The notes below the pieces were generated by a model. It searched no databases. It was given only the letters and a program-made list of their open reading frames with translations, and was not told the origin of the DNA. Below, one piece after another: positions 15,980 to 24,228 of a stretch of 64,000 nucleotides of DNA (positions are counted from its first letter, which is position 1; each line of letters starts with the position of its first letter). The stretch is from Solirubrobacter deserti (lineage in GTDB: Bacteria > Actinomycetota > Thermoleophilia > Solirubrobacterales > Solirubrobacteraceae): contig NZ_QPKJ02000004.1 of the NCBI RefSeq assembly GCF_003344625.1, forward strand, positions 310,001 to 374,000, read 5' to 3'. The translations under genes and the position numbers were made by a program.

Positions 15980-17056
15980 GCCGTCGTCGTGCGGCTCCGC
16001 GAGCCAGCGGCGCGCGTCGGCCTGGCCGCGCGCGATCAGCGCGCGGGCGAACTCGGGGGCGAAGAAGAGGTAGCTGAGCAGCTCGCCGTGCAGCGGGTCG
16101 GCGTCCGCGTCGATCAGCCGGCCGAGGAACGCGAGCTGCGGGCTGCGGGCGGCGTGGAGGATGCCGCCGTAGTGGCGGCGGAACACGTCGCGCGCGATCT
16201 GGCCGATCGTGTCGCGCTCGGGCGGGGCGACGAAGATGTACGGGATCGCGCGGTCCGGCGCGAGCCGGTTGATCGTGGTGAGCGTCTGCAGGTCCTCGGT
16301 GAGCGGGTCGGCCAGCAGCGCGTCGAGGACGAGCGCGGCGCCCGCGGCGAGGTCGGGCCGCTGGGCGCCGCCGAGCGTGCCCGAGATCGCGTTCAGGCCG
16401 ATGACGATGATGCGCTTGGCGCCGAACGCGAGCGCGGGCTTGATCGGCGCGTTCAGGCGCGTGGAGCCGTCGAAGTACCAGTCGCCGTCGGGCAGCTGGA
16501 CGGCGGGGAACAGCGCGGGGATGGCCGACGACGCGCGCACGTGGGTCTCGGTGATCGCGGTCGCGACGTAGTCGATGCCGCGCTTGTCGTCGCTGGTGGC
16601 CTGCGGTGTGCCGCCCTGGTGGAAGACGACGCTGCGGCCGGTACGGGCGGACGTGGCGACGACGGCGAGCGTGCGGGCGATGCGCTCGAAAGGGATCAGG
16701 CGCTCGAGCGTCGGGCCGAGCGGGGTCGTGTCCAGCAGCGCGGGGACGTGCAGCGACAGCAGGCCGCTGAAGTTGATCGCGCCCCTGAGGATGCGCTCGA
16801 GGTCCTTGAGCGACGGCGTGGCGAGCACGTCGCCCCACCGCAGGCGCTCCCACAGCTGCAGGCCATCGGCGAGCGTCGGGTCGCTGTCGGCGGCGATGTA
16901 GGACCCGCTGATCGCGCCGACGCTCGCGCCGACGACGATGTCCGGGCGCTCGTGGTGGGGCAGCGCCGGCAGCAGGACCGAGAGGACGCCGGCCTCGTAG
17001 GCGCCGCGGGCGCCGCCGCCCGCCAGCACCAGGCCGACCGGCTCACGCGAGGGCAC
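15944..17056 (-). CDS. Patatin-like phospholipase (RssA/YchK-type)
   Basis: About 370 residues from GTG 17056; a GTG at 17101 would lengthen the overlap with the upstream gene. Patatin landmarks: oxyanion GGGARG, nucleophile elbow GASVG, and the catalytic Asp in YFDGSTRLNAPI (DGS instead of the usual DGG/DGA). The C-terminal 100 residues (HGELLSYLFF, ARALIARGQADARRWL) match the extended bacterial patatin form. Acts on membrane lipid acyl esters. It overlaps the HEPN-like gene by 14 bases, so may be co-transcribed with the ATPase module. Confidence 0.9.
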   Translation of the reverse strand: MPSREPVGLVLAGGGARGAYEAGVLSVLLPALPHHERPDIVVGASVGAISGSYIAADSDPTLADGLQLWERLRWGDVLATPSLKDLERILRGAINFSGLLSLHVPALLDTTPLGPTLERLIPFERIARTLAVVATSARTGRSVVFHQGGTPQATSDDKRGIDYVATAITETHVRASSAIPALFPAVQLPDGDWYFDGSTRLNAPIKPALAFGAKRIIVIGLNAISGTLGGAQRPDLAAGAALVLDALLADPLTEDLQTLTTINRLAPDRAIPYIFVAPPERDTIGQIARDVFRRHYGGILHAARSPQLAFLGRLIDADADPLHGELLSYLFFAPEFARALIARGQADARRWLAEPHDDGLWDLGPLGRHR

Positions 17057-17420
17057 GGGCGACCGTCTTGAGGAAGTCACGGGCGGTGGCGAGGTGGCCA
17101 CGCAGCTCGTCCTGCGTGAGCCCGACCTCGTAGGCGCGGTGGTGACAGGCGTTCGAGAGCGCGGTCCACGCGAAGTCGGCCTCGCGCGCCTCGGGTTTGT
17201 CGCCCAGGTAGGCGGGCAGGCAGACCCAGCGGTCGCGCGCGCTCGTCTCCAGCATGCCCGGCGCCTTGTCGTTCCAGAAGACGTCGAGCGTGCGTTCCAG
17301 CGACTGCCGGATCAGCGCGGCGGCGGCGTGCGGCCACGCGCCGCTGGTCGTCGGGTCGAACTCGTCGAGCTGACGCTGGGCCTCGTCGAGGACCTTGCTG
17401 ACGGTGAGGCGCTCGCTCAC
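17043..17420 (-). CDS. Small all-helical HEPN-like protein next to RecF-like ATPase
   Basis: 125 residues from GTG 17420, chosen because GAGGAGG sits eight bases upstream. The protein is helical, with RQSLER near residue 45, a conserved-looking SARDRW, and a SNACHHRAYEVGLTQDEL segment near the end. The pattern is compatible with a HEPN or HEPN-like helical domain, though a clean R-x4-6-H ribonuclease motif is not seen, so nuclease activity is doubtful. The C-terminal domain of the ATPase gene 82 bases upstream shows a similar run (CRSAVE ... LNRGAHGNPLDRETL), suggesting the two interact or share origin. Possible defence or DNA-damage module. Confidence 0.55.
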   Translation of the reverse strand: MSERLTVSKVLDEAQRQLDEFDPTTSGAWPHAAAALIRQSLERTLDVFWNDKAPGMLETSARDRWVCLPAYLGDKPEAREADFAWTALSNACHHRAYEVGLTQDELRGHLATARDFLKTVARALA

Positions 17421-17502
17421 GTAGCGGCCCTCCTCGAGCGCGAGCACGAGCCCTCCGGGCGAGTGCTTGCAGCGACGCGAGCCGCCAGGCGAGCGCCGCC
17501 TC

Positions 17503-19824
17503 TCACTTCGCGTTCGTGTTGAGCTCGCGGATGAACGCGCGCGTGTTGTCCGGCAGGCGGGAGAGCGTCTCGCGGTCGAGCGGGTTGCCGTGCGCGCCGC
17601 GGTTGAGCTCGGTGACGAGCGCGGCGTAGGGGGCGCCGTAGCGGCGCTTGACCTCGCCGCCGACCTCGCCGTGGCGGCCCGCGTCCCCGAACAGCACGAG
17701 CGCCAGGGTCTCGCGCAGGGAGCGCGCCTCGGCGATCTGGTCGTCCGCCTCGTTGAGGTCGGTGCCGTGCTGGGCGGCCCGCCGGCGCACGATGTTCGCG
17801 GCGGCGGCCTCGACGGCGGAGCGGCAGAACATGGGCACGACGCGGGCCTGCACCTCGGGCGGTAGGCGGTCGGGCTTGGCGTAGCCGCGGGCGCCGTCGA
17901 TGTAGCGCTGAACCGGGCTGCGGCTCTCCTGCACGTCCACCGTCGACTGCGCGCGGCGGTCGACGTGCAGCATCGTGGCGTCCAGCCGCAGCCGCCGGAT
18001 CGCCTCGGGGAGGCGGTCGTCGTGGGTGAAGACGACGATCTGGCGGGTGCGGGCCGCGCGGTGCAGGACCTTGGCCAGGCCGTCGACCTTCGCCGGGTCC
18101 ATGGCCTGCACGGGGTCGTCGATCACGGCGAAGCGGAACGGGGACTCGTCGAGGGCGGCGCGCGGCAGGAACACGGAGACGCTGAGCGCGAGCAGCTCGC
18201 CCTGGGACATCACGCCGAGCGCGTTGGCCTCGGTGTCGTCGGCGCGCACGTCGAAGTCCGCGCGGCCGCCCTTGCCGACCTTCTTGAGCGTGATCTCGTG
18301 CAGGTCCACGGATGACCCCTGGCGCAGCTCGCGCCAGTTCGCGATCGCGGACTGGCTGATCGGGGCGAAGCGCTCGCGCCGCAGCTCGTCGCTCGCGCCC
18401 TTCAGCCATTTCTCGGCGTCCTTGACCGCCTTCAGCGTGGACGCCTTGGCCTCGACGTCCCGCGCCTGCTCGAGCCAACGGCGCAGGTCGCCCACCAGCT
18501 GGAGCCAGGCGGCGCCCTTGCGCTCGAGCTCCGTGGCGGCCTTCTGGGTCAGCTCGCGCAGCGTGTGCACCGTCGCCTTCGTCTCGGTCTCGTCGCCGCG
18601 CTCGAGCGTGAGGTCCTCGTCGATCAGGCCCAGGTGCTTGGCGGCCGCGGGCGCGGCGAGCGCGTTGCCGTCGAGCAGGGCGTCCACACGGCGGCGCGCG
18701 AGCAGCAGCTTCGAGTTGGCCTGCGTGAGCGTCGCGGCCTGCGCCTCCAGCTCGGCCGCCTCCTCCTGCGCGGCCTTCACCCACGCGTCGTCCAGCACGC
18801 CGGGCGTCTTGCACACCGGGCAGTCCTCACCGTCGCGCACGGCCAGCGCCTGGCGGAGGAGCGTGGCGACCGAGGTCGCGCGGGAGGCGTCGGTGGCGGA
18901 CGCGTCCGTGTACTCGCGCTCGGCGCCCTTGAGGTCCTGGTAGGCGTCGCGAATCTCGGTCTCGGTCGGCAGCGCGAGCCCGGCGAGCCGCCGCAGCAGC
19001 GTCAGATCCTCGGTGTACTCCGGCGCCTCCTCGAGGAGCTGGTCGAGCTGCTCGAGGTCCGGCTTGCGGCCGCCGATCGCGGCCTTCACCAGCGCCGCCC
19101 GCTCGTCCTCGGGATCCAGCCGCGCGACGAGCTGGTCCTTCTCCGCGGCCGTCTGCTTGCGCTGGGCGTCGTAGGCGAGCCGCGTCTGCGCGAGCGAGGC
19201 CGCGAGCGCGTCCAGGTCCCCGAGCCCGAGCACCGGCGTGAGCGCGTCGTACAGCGACGAGAGCGTGTCGAACATCGTCGCCAGCTCGGCGTACGCCAGG
19301 AACGGCCGGAAGCTCGGCAGGTCCCGGTCCCAGCCGTGCTCGTTCAGCACGGCGGCCGGCGCCGCCCGCCCGCTCGCGTCCCCGTACGGCGCGCCGTGGG
19401 GCCACTCCTGCGTCAGCGGGACCGTGCTGCCGCCCTCCAGCTCGAGCTCGGCGGTGATCCGCGTCGGCCCGAGGTGATGCAGGCACTGCCACGTCTCGCT
19501 CCAGGCCTTCGGGCGCTTCTCCCAGCGCTTGAGCGCGCCGGTCATCAGCAGCTCCAGCCCTTCCGCGAACGACGACTTCCCGCTGCCGTTGCGACCGACC
19601 ACGACGGTCAGCCCGGGCGCCGGCTCGAGCGTGAGCGTGGCCGGCTTGCCGATCCCGCGAAACCCCTCGACCGTCACCGTCTTCAGCCACACGGGCGGCG
19701 ACGTGTTCGTCGTGGGCGGCGGCGCTGCGGCGTCCGCGGCGACCTCGATCACGTTGCGGGCCTCGGGTTCGAGGCCGGATTCGCTCAGCCGCTCCAGCAG
19801 CAGGGTGCGCAGGACGGGATCCAT
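17503..19824 (-). CDS. RecF/Rad50-like AAA ATPase with zinc hook and C-terminal helical domain
   Basis: 773 residues from ATG 19824. Walker A GRNGSGKSS (77-85), a long coiled-coil middle with a CPVC zinc hook near residue 330, ABC signature MSQGELLALS, Walker B FAVIDDPVQAMD and switch His in FTHDDR. The last 150 residues form a separate helical domain. Architecturally it fits SbcC/Rad50/RloC-type chromosome or phage-sensing ATPases rather than housekeeping RecF or RecN, which have different lengths and no hook. With the HEPN-like gene downstream it may form a two-gene nucleic-acid surveillance system (inference). No nuclease domain such as HNH or Toprim is seen. Confidence 0.8.
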   Translation of the reverse strand: MDPVLRTLLLERLSESGLEPEARNVIEVAADAAAPPPTTNTSPPVWLKTVTVEGFRGIGKPATLTLEPAPGLTVVVGRNGSGKSSFAEGLELLMTGALKRWEKRPKAWSETWQCLHHLGPTRITAELELEGGSTVPLTQEWPHGAPYGDASGRAAPAAVLNEHGWDRDLPSFRPFLAYAELATMFDTLSSLYDALTPVLGLGDLDALAASLAQTRLAYDAQRKQTAAEKDQLVARLDPEDERAALVKAAIGGRKPDLEQLDQLLEEAPEYTEDLTLLRRLAGLALPTETEIRDAYQDLKGAEREYTDASATDASRATSVATLLRQALAVRDGEDCPVCKTPGVLDDAWVKAAQEEAAELEAQAATLTQANSKLLLARRRVDALLDGNALAAPAAAKHLGLIDEDLTLERGDETETKATVHTLRELTQKAATELERKGAAWLQLVGDLRRWLEQARDVEAKASTLKAVKDAEKWLKGASDELRRERFAPISQSAIANWRELRQGSSVDLHEITLKKVGKGGRADFDVRADDTEANALGVMSQGELLALSVSVFLPRAALDESPFRFAVIDDPVQAMDPAKVDGLAKVLHRAARTRQIVVFTHDDRLPEAIRRLRLDATMLHVDRRAQSTVDVQESRSPVQRYIDGARGYAKPDRLPPEVQARVVPMFCRSAVEAAAANIVRRRAAQHGTDLNEADDQIAEARSLRETLALVLFGDAGRHGEVGGEVKRRYGAPYAALVTELNRGAHGNPLDRETLSRLPDNTRAFIRELNTNAK

Positions 19825-19959
19825 CGGACTGGCGATCGTAGAAGGCGGTGCGGTCGCCGAGCGCGGCGGCCGTGTGGACGACCGCCGCGTTCCGGGCGCG
19901 GACACGCGACCGGAGCCGCGCGCACGTCAAAGATAAAGGGTGGCCAGGCCCTTCGGGGC

Positions 19960-20205
19960 TCAGGCCGGGACGAGGGCGCCGGCGCGCAGGCGCAGGCCGC
20001 CGGCCACCGCGCGGGCCAGCTCGTCGGCGTCGTAGCGCGCAAGCTGTCCGGCGATCCACGGGATGCCGAAGCCGGGGACCGTCATGGCCTCGGCCGTGGT
20101 GATCCAGACGTAGCCGAGCTCGCCGACGCGGAAGCTCTGCACCATCGGCTCGCCGTCGTAGCGCTCGAAGTGATCGGTGTTCGGCTGCTCACGAATGAGG
20201 TCCAC
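19960..20205 (-). CDS. Small hypothetical protein (81 aa)
   Basis: Begins at GTG 20205 with a GGAG element about 11 bases upstream. The acidic N-terminal half (VDLIREQPNTDHFERYDGE) is followed by a beta-like stretch YVWITTAEAMTVPGFGIPW. No recognised family, membrane segment or signal. A short GCCC/GGGC hairpin lies at 19943-19955 just past its stop. It is independent of the flanking ATPase and EAL genes. Confidence 0.5.
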   Translation of the reverse strand: MDLIREQPNTDHFERYDGEPMVQSFRVGELGYVWITTAEAMTVPGFGIPWIAGQLARYDADELARAVAGGLRLRAGALVPA

Positions 20206-20281
20206 GTGCGCAGCGTCTCCGACGCGGCGGGGACCCGTCAACTGCGGATGCGCCAGAACCCCCCGGACGACCTAATGCGCG

Positions 20282-20554
20282 CTATTCCGAATGTCGGAGC
20301 AGGTAGTCGATGTAGATCGGGCGCCGGGCGTCCATCGCGCCCTCGTCGCCGCGCAACACGTCGAGCACTTGGCGGCTCCAGTGCGCGACCTCCTCCTGGC
20401 CCTGCCGCGCGTCGCCGTCGGCGGCCTCGGCCGCGGGCGTCTCCGACAACAGGCGCCAGAAGAACTTCACGTCGAGGTGCCGCTCCGCGCGCTTGACGGC
20501 GCGGTCGTGCAGCTCGTGGGAGGGCAGCGCGTCGAGCTCTTCGAACGTGGTCAC
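20282..20554 (-). CDS. Conserved-type hypothetical protein coupled to the GGDEF/EAL gene
   Basis: 90 residues. GTG start at 20554 overlaps the stop of the PAS-GGDEF-EAL gene (GTGA), so it is co-translated. The sequence is highly charged and helical (FEELDALPSHELHDRAVKRA, then HLDVKFFWRLLSETP and a DARRPIYIDYLLRHSE end). No known domain; the coupling makes it a candidate partner or output protein for c-di-GMP signalling. Confidence 0.7.
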   Translation of the reverse strand: MTTFEELDALPSHELHDRAVKRAERHLDVKFFWRLLSETPAAEAADGDARQGQEEVAHWSRQVLDVLRGDEGAMDARRPIYIDYLLRHSE

Positions 20555-22572
20555 GGCTCGGAGGTTATCCGCGGGCCGGGCGCGCCGAACAGGTAGCCCT
20601 GCGCGTACGGGCAGCCGATCGCCGCGAGCTGCGCCGCCTGCTCCTCGCTTTCCACGCCCTCGGCGATCGCCGCGATCCCGAGCGCGCTCGAGAGCGAGAC
20701 GATCGCAGCCACGATCGCCTGATCGCCTGCGGAGGAGCCGAGCGCGGCCACGAACGAGCGGTCGATCTTGATCGCCCGCACGGGCAGATCGCGCAGGGAC
20801 GAGTAGCCCGTGCCGAAGTCGTCGAGCGCGAACCCGACGCCGAGCTCGCGCAAGGCGACCACGTTCGCCCGCGCCGTCTTGGGCGCGCCCTGCAGCACGC
20901 GCTCCTTGAGCTCCAGCCGCAGCCGGGCCGGCGGCAGCCCGCTCGACTGCAGGCAGTCCGCGACCACGGCGGGAAGGTCGGGCTGCGCGAGCTGGCGCGG
21001 CGACAGGTTCACCCAGATCGCCGGGCCGTCCTCCTCGCGCCCGAACGCCGAGGCGCTCTCGTGGCAGGCCTGCATCAGCGTCCACGCGCCGATCTCGACG
21101 ATCAGCGCGGACTCCTCCGCGACCGGGATGAAGTCCGCCGGCGCGTTCATCACGCCGCCCGGCGAATCCCAGCGCAGCAGCGCCTCGTGCCCGACGACGC
21201 CGCGGTCGGTCAGCGACACGATCGGCTGGAACGCGAGCCGCAGCTGGCCGAGCGACAGCGCGCGCTCGAGCGCCGCCGCCGTCCGCAGGCGCTCGCGCGC
21301 GTGTCGGCGCAGCCGCGTGTCGAACACCTCCACGCGGCCGCGGCCCTCGGCCTTCGCGCGGTACGCGGCCGCGTCGGCGTCGGCCAGCAGCCCGTCCGGG
21401 TCGCGGCGCGCGGGGTCGCCGAGCGCGATCCCGATCGACGCCGACAGCCGGTGCTCGATCCCGTCGATCTCCAGCGGCTCGTGGATCGCCTCCGTCAGGC
21501 GGTGCCCGAGCGCGATCGCCGTGTGCTCGTCGATGTCCTCGCACACGATCACGAACTCGTCCCCGCCCAGCCGCGCGACCGTGTCGGCCGGACGCACGGT
21601 CGCGACCAGCCGGCGCGCCAGCCCGATCAGCAGCGAGTCACCCGCGGCGTGCCCGTAGAGGTCGTTGACGGCCTTGAAATCGTCCAGGTCGATGAACAGC
21701 ACGCACGCCGCGCCCGGGTCGCGACCCGCGCGCGCGAGCGCGTGAATCAGCCGCTCGCGGCACAGCGCGCGGTTGGCCAGGCCGGTCAGCGGGTCGTGCA
21801 GCGCCTCGTGGCGCATCCGCTCCTCGCCGCGCAGCCGGCCGAGCGCGGTCGCCAGCACGTTGGCGATCGCCCGTAGGAAGCTCTCCTCGTCGTCGCCGAG
21901 CGTGCCCTCGACGCAGATCTCGCCGAACACCTCGTCGCCGAAGGCGATCTCGAAGCGCGTCAGCTCCGCGCCGTCACCGCCCCAGTCGGCCAGGACCTCG
22001 CCCGCGCGCCGCACGACCACGTAGTCGATCGCGAGCGTCTCGCGCATCCGCGCCACGGCCTCGACGGCCAGGTCGCCGACGTCCGCGCCCGACAGCGCCC
22101 GCGCGCCCAGCGCGGCCACCGCCGCGGCCTGCTGGGACTGGCGTTGGAGCTTGGACATCGCCTCGCGGTGCGCGGTCATGTCGCGCCCGATCGCGAGCAG
22201 CAGCGGGCCCGCCTCGGTGTCGACGATCCCCCAGCTCATCTCGCCGACGAACTCGGTGCCGTCGCGCCGCAGGCCGTCCGCGCGGATCGTGAACCGCAGC
22301 GGGTGCTCGGTCGCGAAATACAGCTGCATGTTGCGCGTGTAGCGCTCGCGGACCTTCTCCGGCCAGAGCGTCTGGACCGGCCGGCCGAGCAGCTCGCCGT
22401 GTTCGTAGCCGAACAACGTCTCGGCGTGCGCGTTCACGAACACGATCCGCCCGTCGCGCCCCGTGGCGACGGTCGCGTCCGGCAGCCCTTCCAGGACCGC
22501 CCGCAACGCCCGCTCCTCGTGCAGCAATGCTTCCAGCTTGCCTGGTCCCCCTGCGTAGTTGTGCGCTTCCAT
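20551..22572 (-). CDS. PAS-GAF-GGDEF-EAL cyclic-di-GMP signalling protein
   Basis: 673 residues. PAS sensor about 20-135 (LPDATVATGRDGRIVFVNAHAE region), GAF-like about 150-260, GGDEF about 265-420 with intact RLGGDEF, and EAL about 430-670 with EALLRW, WVNLSPRQL, LELKE, DDFGTGYSSL, KIDRSFV and EGVE. Metal-binding residues of the EAL domain appear kept, so it may hydrolyse c-di-GMP and may also synthesise it. No transmembrane segment; cytoplasmic. Followed by the coupled 90-aa gene. Confidence 0.92.
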   Translation of the reverse strand: MEAHNYAGGPGKLEALLHEERALRAVLEGLPDATVATGRDGRIVFVNAHAETLFGYEHGELLGRPVQTLWPEKVRERYTRNMQLYFATEHPLRFTIRADGLRRDGTEFVGEMSWGIVDTEAGPLLLAIGRDMTAHREAMSKLQRQSQQAAAVAALGARALSGADVGDLAVEAVARMRETLAIDYVVVRRAGEVLADWGGDGAELTRFEIAFGDEVFGEICVEGTLGDDEESFLRAIANVLATALGRLRGEERMRHEALHDPLTGLANRALCRERLIHALARAGRDPGAACVLFIDLDDFKAVNDLYGHAAGDSLLIGLARRLVATVRPADTVARLGGDEFVIVCEDIDEHTAIALGHRLTEAIHEPLEIDGIEHRLSASIGIALGDPARRDPDGLLADADAAAYRAKAEGRGRVEVFDTRLRRHARERLRTAAALERALSLGQLRLAFQPIVSLTDRGVVGHEALLRWDSPGGVMNAPADFIPVAEESALIVEIGAWTLMQACHESASAFGREEDGPAIWVNLSPRQLAQPDLPAVVADCLQSSGLPPARLRLELKERVLQGAPKTARANVVALRELGVGFALDDFGTGYSSLRDLPVRAIKIDRSFVAALGSSAGDQAIVAAIVSLSSALGIAAIAEGVESEEQAAQLAAIGCPYAQGYLFGAPGPRITSEP

Positions 22573-22622
22573 GCTCCGGCTCGGAGAGACCCTATACCCG
22601 CTCGCGCCGCGATTCAGAGGCG

Positions 22623-23057
22623 CTACAGAAGACCTTTCTCGCGCAGTTGCTCGATGGCGGGTTCCCGCTTGACCAGCGCCTCGAGCCCCATGCCCGCCAG
22701 GACCGCCGGCGCCTTCGTGAACTGGATGTCTCGATAGTCGACGATCTCGATGCGGTTTCCCCAGGGATCGCGGAAGTCCAGCCGCGGCCCGGGCTCGATG
22801 TCCACGTCCGCGGCCTCGAGCGCGGCGCGCACCCGGTCCTTGTCGTCGACCACCAGCCCGAAGTGGCGGCCATCGTCGGGGCCCTGCTCACGCCCTTCCG
22901 CGAGGGCCACGAACTGGTCGCCGATGTCGATGAACGCCATGCCCGGCGCCACGCCGCGCAGATGCAGCTCGAAGAAGCGGCCGTAGAACTCGAGGGCCGC
23001 GTCGATGCTGTCGACCTCGAGCGCTACGTGGTTGATCCCGACGAGCTTGGTGAGCAT
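22623..23057 (-). CDS. VOC-family (glyoxalase/dioxygenase fold) protein
   Basis: 144 residues with paired beta-alpha-beta-beta-beta modules: INHVALEVDSIDAALEFYGRFF opens the first (cited as NHVALEV), and FGLVVDD followed by LDFRDPWGNRIEIVDY forms the second. His9-type and Glu metal ligands are in place. Members include glyoxalases and extradiol dioxygenases; which one is not clear. The 5' end overlaps the GGDEF gene by 34 bases, implying one transcript. Confidence 0.85.
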   Translation of the reverse strand: MLTKLVGINHVALEVDSIDAALEFYGRFFELHLRGVAPGMAFIDIGDQFVALAEGREQGPDDGRHFGLVVDDKDRVRAALEAADVDIEPGPRLDFRDPWGNRIEIVDYRDIQFTKAPAVLAGMGLEALVKREPAIEQLREKGLL

Positions 23058-24088
23058 CGCGGGATCTCATCATGCGTGCGGGTGCGGTTGCGCTTGTCGG
23101 CGTACATCGCGGCGTCGGCGGCGTGCATGAGCGCGTCGCGCTCGGCGGCGTCCTCGGGGCAGACGGCGAGGCCCGCCGAGGCCGTGACCGGCGTGAGCGA
23201 GAGCGCGAGCGCGAGCCGCTCCACGACACGCTGGGCGATCGCCCGGTCGGCGCCGGGCAGCGCGACCATGAACTCGTCGCCGCCCATACGCCCGCAGATG
23301 TCGCCGCCGCGCACGACCGAGCGGATGGCGTCGGCGACGGAGCGCAGCGCGGCGTCGCCGGCGGCGTGACCCTGCAGGTCGTTGACCATCTTGAACCGAT
23401 CGACGTCCAGCGCGATCAACGCCATTGGGCCGGGCAGCGCGGCGTCGAGCTGCTCCTTGAACGCGGTGTGGTTGAGCAGGCCCGTCAGCGCGTCGGTCTT
23501 CGCGCTGCGCGTGAGCTCCCGCCGCTCGCGGTCGTGCTCGCGCGCTTGCAGGACGCCGACGAACGGCGCGAAGCCGAGGCAGGCCAGCCCCATCAGCACG
23601 CGCGCGGGATCGGGGTCCGGCGTGAACGCGACGCCCACCACCGCATAGCTGGAGAGTGCGGCCGCGTACACGATCGCCATCGAGCGCACGGGATAGGACA
23701 GGCTCGCGAACAGCAGCGGGAACAGGTAGATGAGCGTCGTCGGGCTCGTGATCCCGCCGTCGGCGGCGACAATCGCCGCGATCAGCGCGATGATGCTCAC
23801 GCTCCAGCTCACGAAGAACGGCTCGCGCCAGCGGCCGGCGACGATCCGGTCCATCGGCAGCCGAGCGAGCGCGAGCGTCGAGAGCGCGGCCACGGCGAAG
23901 GCCGTCGCCATCAGGGGGCGGTTGGGCTCGTTCCACGTCAGCGCGGCGTAGACCCACCCGAGCAGGCTCAGGCCGTAGGTGGGGGCAAACGAGGCCCGAA
24001 CGCTCCGGGCGCGATGACGGAGGTCCGTCTCCACGCCCGCGTCATCGGCAGATCGGTCAAGAGTCCTTAGTCCGGTCGATTGGAGCAC
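23024..24088 (-). CDS. Membrane-bound GGDEF diguanylate cyclase
   Basis: About 354 residues from GTG 24088, which has GGACGGA upstream; GTG 24034 is an alternative. Six hydrophobic segments fill residues about 40-190, then a GGDEF domain starts at KTDALTGLLNHTAF with intact RMGGDEF and SAGLAVCPEDA. No EAL domain. Makes c-di-GMP in response to an unknown membrane signal. Divergent from the MMPL exporter at 24229 with about 140 bases between. Confidence 0.88.
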   Translation of the reverse strand: MLQSTGLRTLDRSADDAGVETDLRHRARSVRASFAPTYGLSLLGWVYAALTWNEPNRPLMATAFAVAALSTLALARLPMDRIVAGRWREPFFVSWSVSIIALIAAIVAADGGITSPTTLIYLFPLLFASLSYPVRSMAIVYAAALSSYAVVGVAFTPDPDPARVLMGLACLGFAPFVGVLQAREHDRERRELTRSAKTDALTGLLNHTAFKEQLDAALPGPMALIALDVDRFKMVNDLQGHAAGDAALRSVADAIRSVVRGGDICGRMGGDEFMVALPGADRAIAQRVVERLALALSLTPVTASAGLAVCPEDAAERDALMHAADAAMYADKRNRTRTHDEIPRCSPSSSGSTT

Positions 24089-24228
24089 TGGTCGTCCGTC
24101 CAGTTCGGCGCGGGCTGACCGCAGCAGCGGGATGGCGGCTAGCCGTACTCGTCCCGGTGGCGGGCGGTAGGCGCGAAAGCCAGCAGGCTCCACGGATTTC
24201 GCGCTGTCAGGGGCCGAACATCTGGACC

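Noticed and set aside
17101..17447. Longer N-termini for the patatin (GTG 17101) and HEPN-like (GTG 17447) genes
   Set aside because: The first would create a 59-base overlap with no RBS. For the second, a strong GAGGAGG lies before the internal GTG 17420 instead.
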